From Ekhidna lutea (GTDB lineage: Bacteria > Bacteroidota > Bacteroidia > Cytophagales > Cyclobacteriaceae), in the NCBI RefSeq assembly GCF_900188325.1, contig NZ_FZPD01000001.1, positions 124,001 through 188,000 on the forward strand: a stretch of 64,000 bases of DNA, written 5' to 3'. The translations under genes and the position numbers were made by a program. The stretch's first letter is position 1, and every line of letters starts with the position of its first letter. Under the pieces are notes generated by a model that saw only the letters and a list, made by a program, of their open reading frames with translations, ran no database searches and had not been told where the DNA came from. Shown piece by piece: positions 15,539-24,155 of the stretch.

Positions 15539-18403
15539 ATGAACTTCGGAGGTCTAAAAAAGGAACTTAAAGGCGAGCTGCATACCAGAGAAGCCATCCG
15601 CCGCATCTATGCTACGGATGCATCTGCCTATCGGGAAGTGCCTCAGGCTGTAGCGATCCCAAAGACTGAAGAAGACCTCAAAAACCTCATTCGATTTGCT
15701 GCTGAAAATAAAACCTCTCTGATTCCTCGTACAGCCGGAACATCCCTGGCCGGACAGGTAGTTGGTGGTGGAATTATAGTAGACGTTTCAAAACACTTCA
15801 CCAAAATTCTGGAAGTCAATCTTGAGGAAGAATATGTATGGGTGCAGCCAGGAATTGTACGAGATGAACTAAACCGGGAGCTTTCAAAGCATGGCTACTT
15901 CTTTGCTCCGGAAACCTCCACAGCCAATCGGGCGATGATTGGTGGGATGATTGGAAACAACAGCTGTGGTTCTAATTCAGTGGTCTATGGAAGCACAAGA
16001 GAGCATTTGCTTGAAGTAAAGGCACTATTGTCTGATGGTTCTGATGCTCATTTCAAAGCTTCTGAAGATTTACGAGGTAAATCAGAATTAGAAAATAAAC
16101 TCTACCAAAATATCTCAGATATTCTTTTAGATGAAGCGAATGTCCAGCGCATTAAAAAAGAGTTTCCCAAGCCAAATATTCCTCGAAGAAATACCGGGTA
16201 TGCCTTGGATATGCTGGCAGATATGCAGCCCTTTAATCCTGATGGAAAGCCTTTCAACTTCTGCTCCCTGATAGCCGGATCGGAAGGAACGTTAGCTTTT
16301 GTAACAGCCGCCAAACTGAAGATCACCAAAATACCAGAAGGTCATAAAAGGCTCGTTTGCATCCATACCAAAACGATTGATGATGCTTTGAAAGCAAACC
16401 TGATCGCACTCAACTATCAACCGTATGCCTGTGAGTTGATGGATCATTACATCCTTGAAGCCACTTCTCGAAATAAAGAACAAGCGGAAAACCGATTTTT
16501 TGTGGAGGGTGAACCGAAGGCCATACTAGTGGTCGAATTGATAGGTGAAACGGAAAAAGAGGTAGATATCCGTATCCTGAATTTTCTCACGGAAGTGGGT
16601 AAGCAACGATTAGGCTATGCATTTCCGATTATCAAAGGAGATGATATCACCAAGGTCTGGAACTTAAGAAAGGCAGGTTTAGGATTGCTTTCCAACATCC
16701 CCGGAGATACAAAACCTGCCCCTGTTATCGAAGACACGGCAGTAGACGTAAAAGATTTGCCTAATTACATCGGCGACTTCAATAAAATTCTTCATAAGCA
16801 TGGATTGTATAGCGTACATTATGCACATGCCGGATCCGGTGAATTGCACCTTCGTCCGTATCTGAATCTTAAAACAGAAAAGGGAGTAAAACTCTTCCGA
16901 ACCATAGCAGAAGAGATTGCCGACCTGGTTAAGGAATACAAAGGCTCACTCTCGGGGGAGCATGGCGATGGGCGTTTACGTGGAGAGTTTATTCCAAAGA
17001 TGATTGGTGAGGAAAACTACCAGTTACTTAAAAAAGTGAAGCAAGCGTGGGATCCCCACAACATCTTCAACCCAGGGAAGATTGTGGACACAGCTCCCAT
17101 GGATACCTCGCTTAGATATGAAAAGAATCAGCAGACGCCTGAGTTTGAGACCATGCTGGACTTCTCACAAGATGAGGGGATTGTACGATCAGCAGAACTA
17201 TGCAATGGATCCGGTGACTGCCGAAAATCAGAACTGACAAGAGGCACGATGTGCCCCAGCTATCAGGCCACCCGGGATGAAAAAGATACCACCAGAGCCA
17301 GAGCGAATATTCTTCGAGAGATGCTCACTCGATCTAAAGAAGCTAATCCATTCGCACAGCCTGAAATCAAAGAGGTGATGGACCTCTGTTTGTCTTGCAA
17401 AGGCTGCAAACGAGAGTGCCCATCCAATGTGGATATGGGGAAGCTGAAAGCAGAGTGGCAATATCAATCAATGAAGGAAAAAGGTGTGCCTTTCCGAACC
17501 AAGATGATCGCCAACTATGCGAAAAGCATGGAGCGGTTTGAGAAAGCTCCCTGGGCATTTAACCTGACCAGAAACCTTTCCAAGCCCATGCTGGGATTTG
17601 CATCCAAGCGATCCATCCCGAAGATGGCGAATCAAACCTTACGCTCATGGTTTGATAAGAAGTTTCATTCGCTACAGCGAAAGCCAAAGAAGACCGTCTA
17701 CTTCTTTTTTGATGAATTTACCAATTACCTGGATGTGGAAATCGGCAAAAAGGCAATCATGCTCCTGGACCGGATGGGGTATGAAGTGAGAGCTGCCAAT
17801 CATGCCATCAGTGGGCGAGCTTACTTATCTAAAGGCATGCTGGAGGAAGCGAAAGAATTTGCTGAGCAAAACGTTTCACTCTTTCATTCACTTCTTAAGA
17901 TAGATTCTTGCCTGGTAGGTATTGAACCATCGGCGATTCTGACGTTCCGTGATGAGTATCCGGATTTGCTTCGCGGAAAAGAAAAGGAACAGGCACTGAA
18001 AGTAGCCGAGAAAACCTTTACAATCGAAGAGTTTTTAGCTAAGGAGTTAGAAGAAGGAAGGCTGAAGTCAGAAGACTTTTCACATGATAAAAAGAAGGTT
18101 TTAGTCCACGGACATTGCCACCAGAAGGCACTTTCTTCCATGACCCCCACAATGAAAATTCTAAAAGCCTCTGAAGGCTTTGACGTGCAAATTATCCCAA
18201 GTGGATGCTGTGGAATGGCCGGCTCATTCGGCTATGAAAAAGAGCATTTTGAGGTATCCATGAAAATTGGAGAACTGGTGCTTTTCCCCAAAGTACGCGA
18301 AGCAGAAAAAGACACCATCATCCTGGCATCCGGTACTTCCTGTCGACATCAGATTTGGGATGGAACGGGTAAGGTCGCGAGGCATATTGTAGAGATTTTA
18401 TAA
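15539..18403 (+). CDS. FAD-linked oxidase / Fe-S (D-lactate or glycolate dehydrogenase-like) fusion
   Basis: This 954-residue fusion joins a GlcD-like and a GlpC/LldE-like half. Residues about 35-260 form FAD_binding_4 ('LIPRTAGTSLAGQVVGGG', 'GGMIGNNSCGSNSVVYGST'). Residues about 270-520 form the FAD-oxidase C-terminal domain ('HYAHAGSGELHLRPYLNL', 'SGEHGDGRLRGEFIPKM'). A ferredoxin-like pair of 4Fe-4S sites follows ('CNGSGDCRKSELTRGTMCP', 'CLSCKGCKRECPSNVDMGK'), then CCG-type cysteine motifs ('HGHCHQKALSS', 'SGCCGMAGSFGYEKEH'). Such proteins oxidise a 2-hydroxy acid, usually D-lactate, and pass electrons to the quinone pool. The substrate is not settled by sequence. Confidence 0.92.
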   Translation: MNFGGLKKELKGELHTREAIRRIYATDASAYREVPQAVAIPKTEEDLKNLIRFAAENKTSLIPRTAGTSLAGQVVGGGIIVDVSKHFTKILEVNLEEEYVWVQPGIVRDELNRELSKHGYFFAPETSTANRAMIGGMIGNNSCGSNSVVYGSTREHLLEVKALLSDGSDAHFKASEDLRGKSELENKLYQNISDILLDEANVQRIKKEFPKPNIPRRNTGYALDMLADMQPFNPDGKPFNFCSLIAGSEGTLAFVTAAKLKITKIPEGHKRLVCIHTKTIDDALKANLIALNYQPYACELMDHYILEATSRNKEQAENRFFVEGEPKAILVVELIGETEKEVDIRILNFLTEVGKQRLGYAFPIIKGDDITKVWNLRKAGLGLLSNIPGDTKPAPVIEDTAVDVKDLPNYIGDFNKILHKHGLYSVHYAHAGSGELHLRPYLNLKTEKGVKLFRTIAEEIADLVKEYKGSLSGEHGDGRLRGEFIPKMIGEENYQLLKKVKQAWDPHNIFNPGKIVDTAPMDTSLRYEKNQQTPEFETMLDFSQDEGIVRSAELCNGSGDCRKSELTRGTMCPSYQATRDEKDTTRARANILREMLTRSKEANPFAQPEIKEVMDLCLSCKGCKRECPSNVDMGKLKAEWQYQSMKEKGVPFRTKMIANYAKSMERFEKAPWAFNLTRNLSKPMLGFASKRSIPKMANQTLRSWFDKKFHSLQRKPKKTVYFFFDEFTNYLDVEIGKKAIMLLDRMGYEVRAANHAISGRAYLSKGMLEEAKEFAEQNVSLFHSLLKIDSCLVGIEPSAILTFRDEYPDLLRGKEKEQALKVAEKTFTIEEFLAKELEEGRLKSEDFSHDKKKVLVHGHCHQKALSSMTPTMKILKASEGFDVQIIPSGCCGMAGSFGYEKEHFEVSMKIGELVLFPKVREAEKDTIILASGTSCRHQIWDGTGKVARHIVEIL

Positions 18404-18458
18404 TCCACTCATGTAAAAACAATAGACATTGAGTTGCATTTCTGGTTAAATTCATATC

Positions 18459-19277
18459 ATGACCATAGCACTTCCACATCAGAAAATCAAACTCAGTGAC
18501 AACACGGTACGTCGTTCATTGATGGTGCTGCTATCTTTTGTGATGACGCATCTGATCACCTATCAGAAGCTGCCATTTTCACCGGATTATCAATTCCCGT
18601 TTATCCCTTTTACAATCTTCCTGATTTACGGATTGTTTATCTGTGAAACCAACACCTGGAATTATCGACGGCTTTCAGGCAAGTCTAAACTTGGCTTTGA
18701 TACGAAATCCGTTTGGTTGATCATTCGCACCAACCTTGTATTCTGCTCGGTCATCTTTGCGATTCTGACTATCCTGCAAATGATCATTTTCCAGTATGTC
18801 ATGAACCCTTTTCGGTTTGTAGGATTATTAGGAGTGTGCCTTATGATTTCATTGATCGAAACTGGAGTTTTTGTTATTCGAGCATATGCCAAAAGCAATG
18901 GGACACTAACCCTCAACAAGCTGGCAGCTAAAAGTCAGACGGTCTCCATTGTGCGAAACAATGAGCTTCGTACCATCACGGAAGAAGAGATTTCCTGCTT
19001 TGTTCATCAGGATGGTTGTGTATTCCTGATTGATAAAGAAGGATCTAAACTAGTAACTCAATACGAGTCTTTAAATGAGGTTGAAGAAAAACTCTCCAAC
19101 CGATTCTTCAGAGCGAACCGACAAACGATTATTTCCAGAGGTGCAATCAGTTCGCTCCAAAAAGATGTCAATAATAAATTAAAAGTGCATTTGGAACAGC
19201 TTTCAACGTGCATCACCGTCAGCCGATATAAAAGCCGGGAATTGAAAACCTGGTTTCAATCGGACCATTCAGCCTGA
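18459..19277 (+). CDS. Membrane-embedded LytTR DNA-binding regulator
   Basis: Four hydrophobic segments (about residues 20-140) precede a C-terminal LytTR domain (about residues 165-270), recognised by 'FVHQDGCVFLIDKEGSKLV', 'FFRANRQTIISRGAISSL' and the final 'VSRYKSRELKTWF'. There is no receiver domain and no histidine kinase next to it, so it is a one-component membrane regulator rather than a phosphorelay output. The signal is presumably sensed in the membrane part. It lies 55 bases after the dehydrogenase gene and 91 bases before the secreted DinB gene, so its targets may be local; that is speculation. Confidence 0.9.
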   Translation: MTIALPHQKIKLSDNTVRRSLMVLLSFVMTHLITYQKLPFSPDYQFPFIPFTIFLIYGLFICETNTWNYRRLSGKSKLGFDTKSVWLIIRTNLVFCSVIFAILTILQMIIFQYVMNPFRFVGLLGVCLMISLIETGVFVIRAYAKSNGTLTLNKLAAKSQTVSIVRNNELRTITEEEISCFVHQDGCVFLIDKEGSKLVTQYESLNEVEEKLSNRFFRANRQTIISRGAISSLQKDVNNKLKVHLEQLSTCITVSRYKSRELKTWFQSDHSA

Positions 19278-19368
19278 AAACAGCTACCACTCAGCTTCTA
19301 CATTCCCTTTTTCATGATCTGGCTATCCTCCTCCTCGTTAGGATTGGCTAAAAATTAACTGAATACAC

Positions 19369-19989
19369 ATGAAAAAGTATGTAAGCACAATTACCCTTAT
19401 GTTGGTCTGGATTATTGGGTCGTCATTCAACACACTAAAAGAAGGTGATCTCACCAAGGAAGACCGAAAGTATGTGATCAGCTATCTGAAGCAATCGCAG
19501 AAGGAGCTCTTTAGCAGGATCAAAGATTTGAGCGAAGAACAATGGACATTTAAAGCCACAGATACCACCTGGTCTCCGGCCGAAATCTGTGAGCATATTT
19601 TTAAAGCAGAGAGTAGCCTCATTAGCAGAGCTGATGCGATGGACACCACCAACTGGAGCCCTCGAGGAGAAGATTATGTACAAGAGAAAGTTCAATTCGT
19701 TATAGACTTTCTCCAAAACCGTGAGCGTAAATTCAACGCTCCTGAACGACTTCAGCCGGAAAGCCAATTCAGTACCCCTAAAGCTTTCCTTAGCGAATTC
19801 AAACAGAAGCGTGGTGAGACCATTTCTTATGTCAATGATGTGGAAAAGCCGCTGAAAGGGTATTACAAAGATTTTGGTCCCTTGGGTGAAATCAGTGGTT
19901 ATCACTGGCTGGTGTTCATCAGTGCACATACCCAGCGACACATTAAACAACTGGATGAAGTACTAGAAAATCCTGATTTTCCAATTTGA
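19369..19989 (+). CDS. Secreted DinB-family protein
   Basis: Residues 1-22 look like a signal peptide ('STITLMLVWIIGSSFN'). The rest is a DinB_2 four-helix domain with 'WSPAEICEHIFKAE' and 'VFISAHTQRHIKQLDEVL' carrying the expected metal-ligand histidines. Export of a DinB protein is common in Bacteroidota. The substrate is unknown. It is followed by a rho-independent terminator and a palindromic repeat. It has the same fold family as the cytoplasmic protein at 5076-5576 but little direct similarity. Confidence 0.85.
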   Translation: MKKYVSTITLMLVWIIGSSFNTLKEGDLTKEDRKYVISYLKQSQKELFSRIKDLSEEQWTFKATDTTWSPAEICEHIFKAESSLISRADAMDTTNWSPRGEDYVQEKVQFVIDFLQNRERKFNAPERLQPESQFSTPKAFLSEFKQKRGETISYVNDVEKPLKGYYKDFGPLGEISGYHWLVFISAHTQRHIKQLDEVLENPDFPI

Positions 19990-20041
19990 GTTTTTTGTTA
20001 GAGTAGTTGATAAGAGGCTCATTTATTCTGAGCCACTCGAA

Positions 20042-20070
20042 CCTGCCTTTCAAGAGGCAGGTTTATTTTA
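20042..20070 (+). terminator. Rho-independent terminator after the secreted DinB gene
   Basis: A 7-bp stem (CCTGCCT/AGGCAGG) with a 6-base loop is followed by a T-rich tail TTTATTTTATTT. Confidence 0.8.
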
Positions 20071-20096
20071 TTTGCCAGCAAAAATTTAATATAGAC

Positions 20097-20232
20097 CTTA
20101 TTCCCCTGCCTTTGCCGGCAGGCAGGCTTGGGAGGATAGCTCTTGCTATCCGAGTCATGGGAATCTATTATCAGTTCTATGGATTGAGATTCCCAAGTCT
20201 CGTTCGTCCCTCACTTGCAAGGGAATAGGGAT
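20097..20232. repeat. Palindromic element (copy 1) with a nested CCTGCC hairpin
   Basis: Outer arms TATTCCC and GGGAATA, a GATAGC/GCTATC hairpin, and an inner GGGAATC/GATTCCC pair match the element at 24767-24873. Relative to that copy, 22 bases (20106-20127, CTGCCTTTGCCGGC...GGC) are inserted in the left arm. The insert is itself a small palindrome related to one at 26787-26817. The element fills the convergent interval up to the PhzF-family gene. Confidence 0.8.
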
Positions 20233-20243
20233 TGAATCTAATT

Positions 20244-21032
20244 TTAAACCTCAATCTCCCCTTTCATGTATGTTACTGCATTGCCGGCAATAAGCACCCG
20301 CTCGCCTAAAGCTGTACAATTAAGGTAGCCTTTGCGCTCTGAGAGTTGGTAGGCGATCATTTCATTTTTTGCAAGTTTTTCAGACCAATAGGGGATTAGT
20401 GAACAATGAGAGGAACCTGTCACAGGATCTTCGAATAGTGCGCCCCCAGGGAAGAAGAATCGTGAAACAAAATCTACCCCGTCTCCTTTGGCTGTGCAGA
20501 CAATGCCCCCTTTTTCAAATTGTGCCGGACTCAACAGGCTTTCGTTCACCTTAAGTGCCCGTACTTCCGCTTCACTATCGTAGACCAGCACCCAATCACG
20601 AGATTTCAACACCTCTTTGGGCGCGTGTGAAAATGCTTTCAACAATGTTTCATTCATCTCAGCTGGTTCTGGTTTTCGAGATGGAAAATCCAACTGCAGC
20701 AAATGGTCTTTTCGTTTCACAACCAGTGGACCGCTCATCGTCTCAAAGTCGATCTTGTCTTTTTTATATCCCATGTGATTGAAAATGACATGCGCCGAAG
20801 CAAGTGTCGCATGACCGCACAGGTCAATCTCAAACTCCGGTGTAAACCATCGGAGATCAAAGAAATCTCCCTGATCCTGGAAAAACGCGGTTTCCGACAG
20901 GTTATTCTCAATGGCGATCTTTTGCAACACATCATCGATGGGCCACTCATCCCCGATCGGGACTACTGCGGCAGGGTTCCCTGCAAAGAGGTGATCGGTA
21001 AACGCATCGACTTGGTAAATAGGTAGCTTCAT
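20244..21032 (-). CDS. PhzF-family isomerase/epimerase-like protein
   Basis: The 262-residue protein shows the PhzF fold with the typical start 'YQVDAFTDHLFAGNPAAVVP', the catalytic-region 'ENNLSETAFF' (Glu after the NLSE motif), 'TPEFEIDLCGHATLASAHV' and 'FEDPVTGSSHCSLIPYW'. Family members are diaminopimelate-epimerase-like enzymes named after phenazine biosynthesis. No other phenazine genes are nearby, so the true substrate is unknown. It is single-gene and convergent with the DinB gene. Confidence 0.92.
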   Translation of the reverse strand: MKLPIYQVDAFTDHLFAGNPAAVVPIGDEWPIDDVLQKIAIENNLSETAFFQDQGDFFDLRWFTPEFEIDLCGHATLASAHVIFNHMGYKKDKIDFETMSGPLVVKRKDHLLQLDFPSRKPEPAEMNETLLKAFSHAPKEVLKSRDWVLVYDSEAEVRALKVNESLLSPAQFEKGGIVCTAKGDGVDFVSRFFFPGGALFEDPVTGSSHCSLIPYWSEKLAKNEMIAYQLSERKGYLNCTALGERVLIAGNAVTYMKGEIEV

Positions 21033-21439
21033 ACCTAAAGATAAAAATCACTGGTCAGGAATTAGAAAGATGCTGAAATAAATTCAGCATGACACTCTTT
21101 AAAAAATAGATTGCCCTGAGGCTAGCCGCCCGCACTGTTTCCTTCAGTTCGATATAAAAACCAATAAAAAACCTAGCCAAACGTCACTCAGAGCCTTTTC
21201 GGTTGGAGGTGTGAGGGAAAAAGGCGTGGAGTCTTTCTAATTCGAAGAGAGATTCCACGGCTTCCATCCCACCATCTGCCCAGAGAGCCTCTGAATGACG
21301 GTTTTTTATTGGTTTTTAAATGCTTACGTCGAATTAAGGTTATTTCTGGGTCTATCGTTCAAAAAAGAACGGTTTTAGGTGCTAACTGTACGCTTATGAT
21401 ACAGATAACCGCCTCATTCAACCGACCGTATAACTCTTC
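21033..21439. other. Intergenic region of about 400 bases with repeats
   Basis: No gene is seen. It holds a small palindrome (ATGCTGAA..TTCAGCAT at 21070-21090) and a large palindromic element at 21156-21317, then about 120 bases of ordinary sequence that must contain the promoter of the small membrane protein gene at 21440. The PhzF gene promoter lies at the left edge. Confidence 0.6.
21156..21317. repeat. 162-bp imperfect palindrome with AT-rich ends
   Basis: The ends AAAAACCAATAAAAAAC and GTTTTTTATTGGTTTTT are exact inverted repeats of 17 bases. Inside, CGTCACTCAGAGCC faces GCCTCTGAATGACG, and CGTGGA (21225) pairs with TCCACG (21254). The left arm carries a 9-base insertion (CTAGCCAAA) relative to the right. 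It looks like a MITE or REP-type element with no coding capacity. Confidence 0.8.
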
Positions 21440-21622
21440 ATGAAACTACTACTCTGGTTTATCCTCCTTGTCATCTGCTGGCCTCTGGCATTGGCCATTT
21501 TGTTCTTTTATCCGGTTATCTGGTTGATTTTGCTGCCATTCAGACTTTTGGGCTTTGCCGTTGAGGGAGTGTTTGCCTTTATCCGCGCGCTGTTTATGCT
21601 GCCGGCGAGGATACTCAGTTAA
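21440..21622 (+). CDS. Small hydrophobic membrane protein (60 aa)
   Basis: The 60-residue protein is almost entirely hydrophobic: one or two transmembrane segments with 'CWPLALAILFFYP' and 'LILLPFRLLGFAVEGVFAF', ending 'LPARILS'. Similar small proteins with the WPLAL...LLPFRL pattern are familiar in Bacteroidota but uncharacterised. The start lies 15 bases after a purine-poor leader, and the sulfatase-modifying-like gene begins 15 bases after its stop, so the two are probably co-transcribed. Confidence 0.7.
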   Translation: MKLLLWFILLVICWPLALAILFFYPVIWLILLPFRLLGFAVEGVFAFIRALFMLPARILS

Positions 21623-21637
21623 AAACCCAAACGACCT

Positions 21638-23053
21638 ATGAAACACCTAACCACAATCCTCCTCCTCATTTGTACGTCCACTTTCGCCACCGACCTGAAA
21701 GTGGAAAACACTATTTACTACTATGAAAATGGCCGATCCTATGTCTCCATGGATATTAGCTGGCAAAATGCTTTCCGGCTGGAACAAAATGGAGTCAAAT
21801 TTCATGATGCGGCATGGGTGTTTTTCAAATGGGTGAACAATGAACGAAACGGCTATATCACTATTCATGTGAAGCAGGGTGGTCACAAAGCAGTTGCAAA
21901 TGGGCAGGAGCAGGTCCCGTTAACGTTCACTCCGAGCAAAGACGGCATGGGGGTTTTCATTTCGCTGGCAAATCCCGGAGAAAGTGACGTATCTGCCAGA
22001 GTGGTGATCGAGCTTGAACCTACCGATTTTGACGGAATCAATGCGAGGCAACAGCAGCTGATCCCGTATGCGATCGAGATGGTCTATATCCCGGAAGGGC
22101 CTGTTACGTTGGGCGCTCCCAACACCACCGAACATGGTGCGCTCTACCTTTCTGATAAGGACGGAGCAATAAAGGGACTTTATGAAATCAAAAAACAAGA
22201 CCAATCCATAGACATTGGGCCGGAAAACAACAAGCTGTATTATCAAGCTCAGAGCGGATATGAAGGGGATCAGCAAGGCACTATCGGAGCTGAGTTTCCT
22301 AGGGGAGTAGCCGGCTTTTACATCATGAAGTATGAACCCACACAAGGCCATTATGTAGATTTTCTAAACAGTCTCTCGCCCGAACAACAAGCGGCCAACA
22401 ACCTGTCTGAAGTAGAAGGTTACTCTCAAAACCGAGGGACCATCTATCAGGAAAATGGAATGTTCATCGCCGGAAAACCCGATCAGCCCTGCAACTATAT
22501 CAGCTGGGATGAGGGGATCGCGTATGCGGACTGGGCTGGTTTAAGACCAATCACTGAATTTGAATACACCAAAGCGTGTCGTGGTTCCAAAAGTCCCATT
22601 GAAATGGAGTTTCCATGGAATACCGCTGAAAAGACACAGGTTCGCAGGCAATTAAACAGTACCGGGGATTTGGTTTACCTGGATCTGGATGAGGGAGACA
22701 TCACCAATGAAAATCGGGATTTGTATGGCGTGTCGCTATTCAGAGTGCACGATCTGGCCGGTAGTCTTTGGGAGAAGGTCATAAGCATCGGGCATGAGAA
22801 AGGGCGCAACTTTCAGGGAACACATGGAGATGGTGATCTCACTGAAAATGGAAGTGCAACGAATATCGATTGGCCCAAAGGAAATCAGGACTCGGGCGGG
22901 TTTGGTTTTCGCGGAGGTGGCTTTTATGGCTATGGACGGGAGTACCACGACTTCAACCCTTACAGCCCCATCGCGTTCCGCCCGTATGGCGGCTGGGCCG
23001 GTGGCAACAGTCATCCGGCCTATGGGATTCGGTTGGGGAGGAGTGGGGAGTGA
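21638..23053 (+). CDS. Secreted formylglycine-generating-enzyme-like (SUMF1 fold) protein
   Basis: A signal peptide (residues 1-17) is followed by a beta-rich N-terminal domain of about 130 residues and then an FGE-sulfatase (SUMF1) domain. The latter shows 'YIPEGPVTLGAPN', 'GFYIMKYEPTQGHYVDFLN', 'YISWDEGIAYADWAGLRPI', 'EFEYTKACRG' and a closing 'FRPYGGWAGGNSHPAYGIRL'. The C-terminal cysteine pair that true formylglycine-generating enzymes need for copper binding and catalysis is not visible. A structural or binding role is therefore more likely than sulfatase activation. No sulfatase gene is in the window. Confidence 0.85.
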   Translation: MKHLTTILLLICTSTFATDLKVENTIYYYENGRSYVSMDISWQNAFRLEQNGVKFHDAAWVFFKWVNNERNGYITIHVKQGGHKAVANGQEQVPLTFTPSKDGMGVFISLANPGESDVSARVVIELEPTDFDGINARQQQLIPYAIEMVYIPEGPVTLGAPNTTEHGALYLSDKDGAIKGLYEIKKQDQSIDIGPENNKLYYQAQSGYEGDQQGTIGAEFPRGVAGFYIMKYEPTQGHYVDFLNSLSPEQQAANNLSEVEGYSQNRGTIYQENGMFIAGKPDQPCNYISWDEGIAYADWAGLRPITEFEYTKACRGSKSPIEMEFPWNTAEKTQVRRQLNSTGDLVYLDLDEGDITNENRDLYGVSLFRVHDLAGSLWEKVISIGHEKGRNFQGTHGDGDLTENGSATNIDWPKGNQDSGGFGFRGGGFYGYGREYHDFNPYSPIAFRPYGGWAGGNSHPAYGIRLGRSGE

Positions 23054-23058
23054 TAGAG

Positions 23059-23475
23059 TTATAAAAACACGGAAATTGTAACAGAGATTGTTGAGACAGC
23101 AAGAGATATAATAGCAATTATGGTGGCCATTTGATACTTTCTACGTTCATATTGCATCCCAGCTAAGATTGACGTCATGTAGGGGAAATTTATTTCATGT
23201 CCTTTTTCATCCTTCCCATAATCTCCTCTGTTTATAAATAATTTAACATGTGAATTACCTGCGTTTTGGTAGTTGAATTTATGATTAAGATGATAGTAAA
23301 GTCTCCCAAATACAATGTCTTTATCAACTTTTAATTCTTGAGCAATTTTTAGTAAGTCAACTCTTACAAAAATTTTATTATCACGAATCGAATTATCATT
23401 CTCATATTGCTCAAAATCATTTTTGTGTGCTTTATAAATCTTTTCCAAGATTTGAATATCTGTTGGTAGTTTCAT
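23059..23475 (-). CDS. Hypothetical protein with C-terminal membrane anchor
   Basis: I do not recognise the family. The 138-residue protein has an N-terminal helical part ('KIYKAHKNDFEQYENDNSI', then 'LLKIAQELKVDKDIVFGRLY') that resembles a winged-helix or HTH unit, a basic middle, and one transmembrane helix at about residues 117-137 that ends the chain. This is a tail-anchored layout with the helical part in the cytoplasm. The gene is AT-richer than its neighbours and lies between the SUMF1-like gene and a palindromic repeat, which hints at horizontal acquisition. Confidence 0.6.
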   Translation of the reverse strand: MKLPTDIQILEKIYKAHKNDFEQYENDNSIRDNKIFVRVDLLKIAQELKVDKDIVFGRLYYHLNHKFNYQNAGNSHVKLFINRGDYGKDEKGHEINFPYMTSILAGMQYERRKYQMATIIAIISLAVSTISVTISVFL

Positions 23476-23517
23476 ACCTAAATATAATTAACCCTCCCGT
23501 TTTTTGGAATAGATGAA

Positions 23518-23630
23518 CATCCCCCTGCTCTCACACCTTCTCTCACACCCCCCTTCTTAAGGGGGATTAAGTTCTGAAGAATTCCCCCTTAGCAAAGGGG
23601 GGTGCGTATGCCAGAGGGCTGCAGGGGGAT
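23518..23630. repeat. Full CATCCCCCTGC...GCAGGGGGAT element (copy A)
   Basis: Terminal inverted repeats ATCCCCCTGC and GCAGGGGGAT and subterminal ACCCCCCTT and AAGGGGGGT bracket a core AGGGGGATTAAGTTC...CCCCCTT. The same core occurs at 24596-24688 in the opposite orientation (31 bases identical as reverse complement) while the right outer ends keep the same sense. No coding potential. Confidence 0.8.
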
Positions 23631-23748
23631 ATAAATACTCAAAATCCTATCCCAACCACCAAAGCGTCGAACGCCTGTGTTAAGGAAGGAATTGATTCGC
23701 AGTTTAAGTTGTTGCTGTTTTAGGCTCGAGATCAACTAACTTTAATAC

Positions 23749-24018
23749 ATGACGCAGAATCAAAAACTCAACGCGATCCTGAGGCACCTGAATTATATTT
23801 CTAATCATAGAAATAAAAGCATCCTGACTGCCTCAGACGTTTCAAGGTACTTTTTTAAGGAATTTGAAGTAGAGATCCCGGTTGGAGAAGCCAAACGTCT
23901 GTGTCAGCTATTGATCGATAACAACGTAGTAGCGGATGTAGATACCACCGATGAGCTATGTATCGGTTATAGCAATTCCACCTCAAAGGCATTGCAAAAT
24001 TCAAAATACATGGATTAA
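23749..24018 (+). CDS. Small hypothetical protein (89 aa)
   Basis: I do not recognise it. The sequence is soluble, basic at the N-terminus ('QNQKLNAILRHLNYISNHRN') and contains 'LTASDVSRYFFKEFEVEI' and 'VGEAKRLCQLLIDNNVV', compatible with a small winged-helix fold. It lies between two copies of the same palindromic repeat (23518-23630 and 24596-24688). Codon use and composition look ordinary for the genome, so it is probably a real gene. Confidence 0.5.
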   Translation: MTQNQKLNAILRHLNYISNHRNKSILTASDVSRYFFKEFEVEIPVGEAKRLCQLLIDNNVVADVDTTDELCIGYSNSTSKALQNSKYMD

Positions 24019-24046
24019 GAAAGTCATCTAGAACATCTTGCTGTTA

Positions 24047-24093
24047 AATCCTCCCCCTAACCCCCGAAACGTCGGACCGCCTCCAGAGGGGAC
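24047..24093. repeat. Degenerate CCCCCTAACCCCC element
   Basis: ATCCTCCCCCTAACCCCC and CCTCCAGAGGGGACA resemble the CCCC/GGGG elements elsewhere in the window, separated by a 14-base block (GAAACGTCGGACCG). It sits in the leader of the YHS gene. Confidence 0.4.
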
Positions 24094-24155
24094 AACTAGC
24101 CGACAAACGAACTTCTCACCTGATCTTTCAACCCTTCATTCCCGTACCATAAGAT

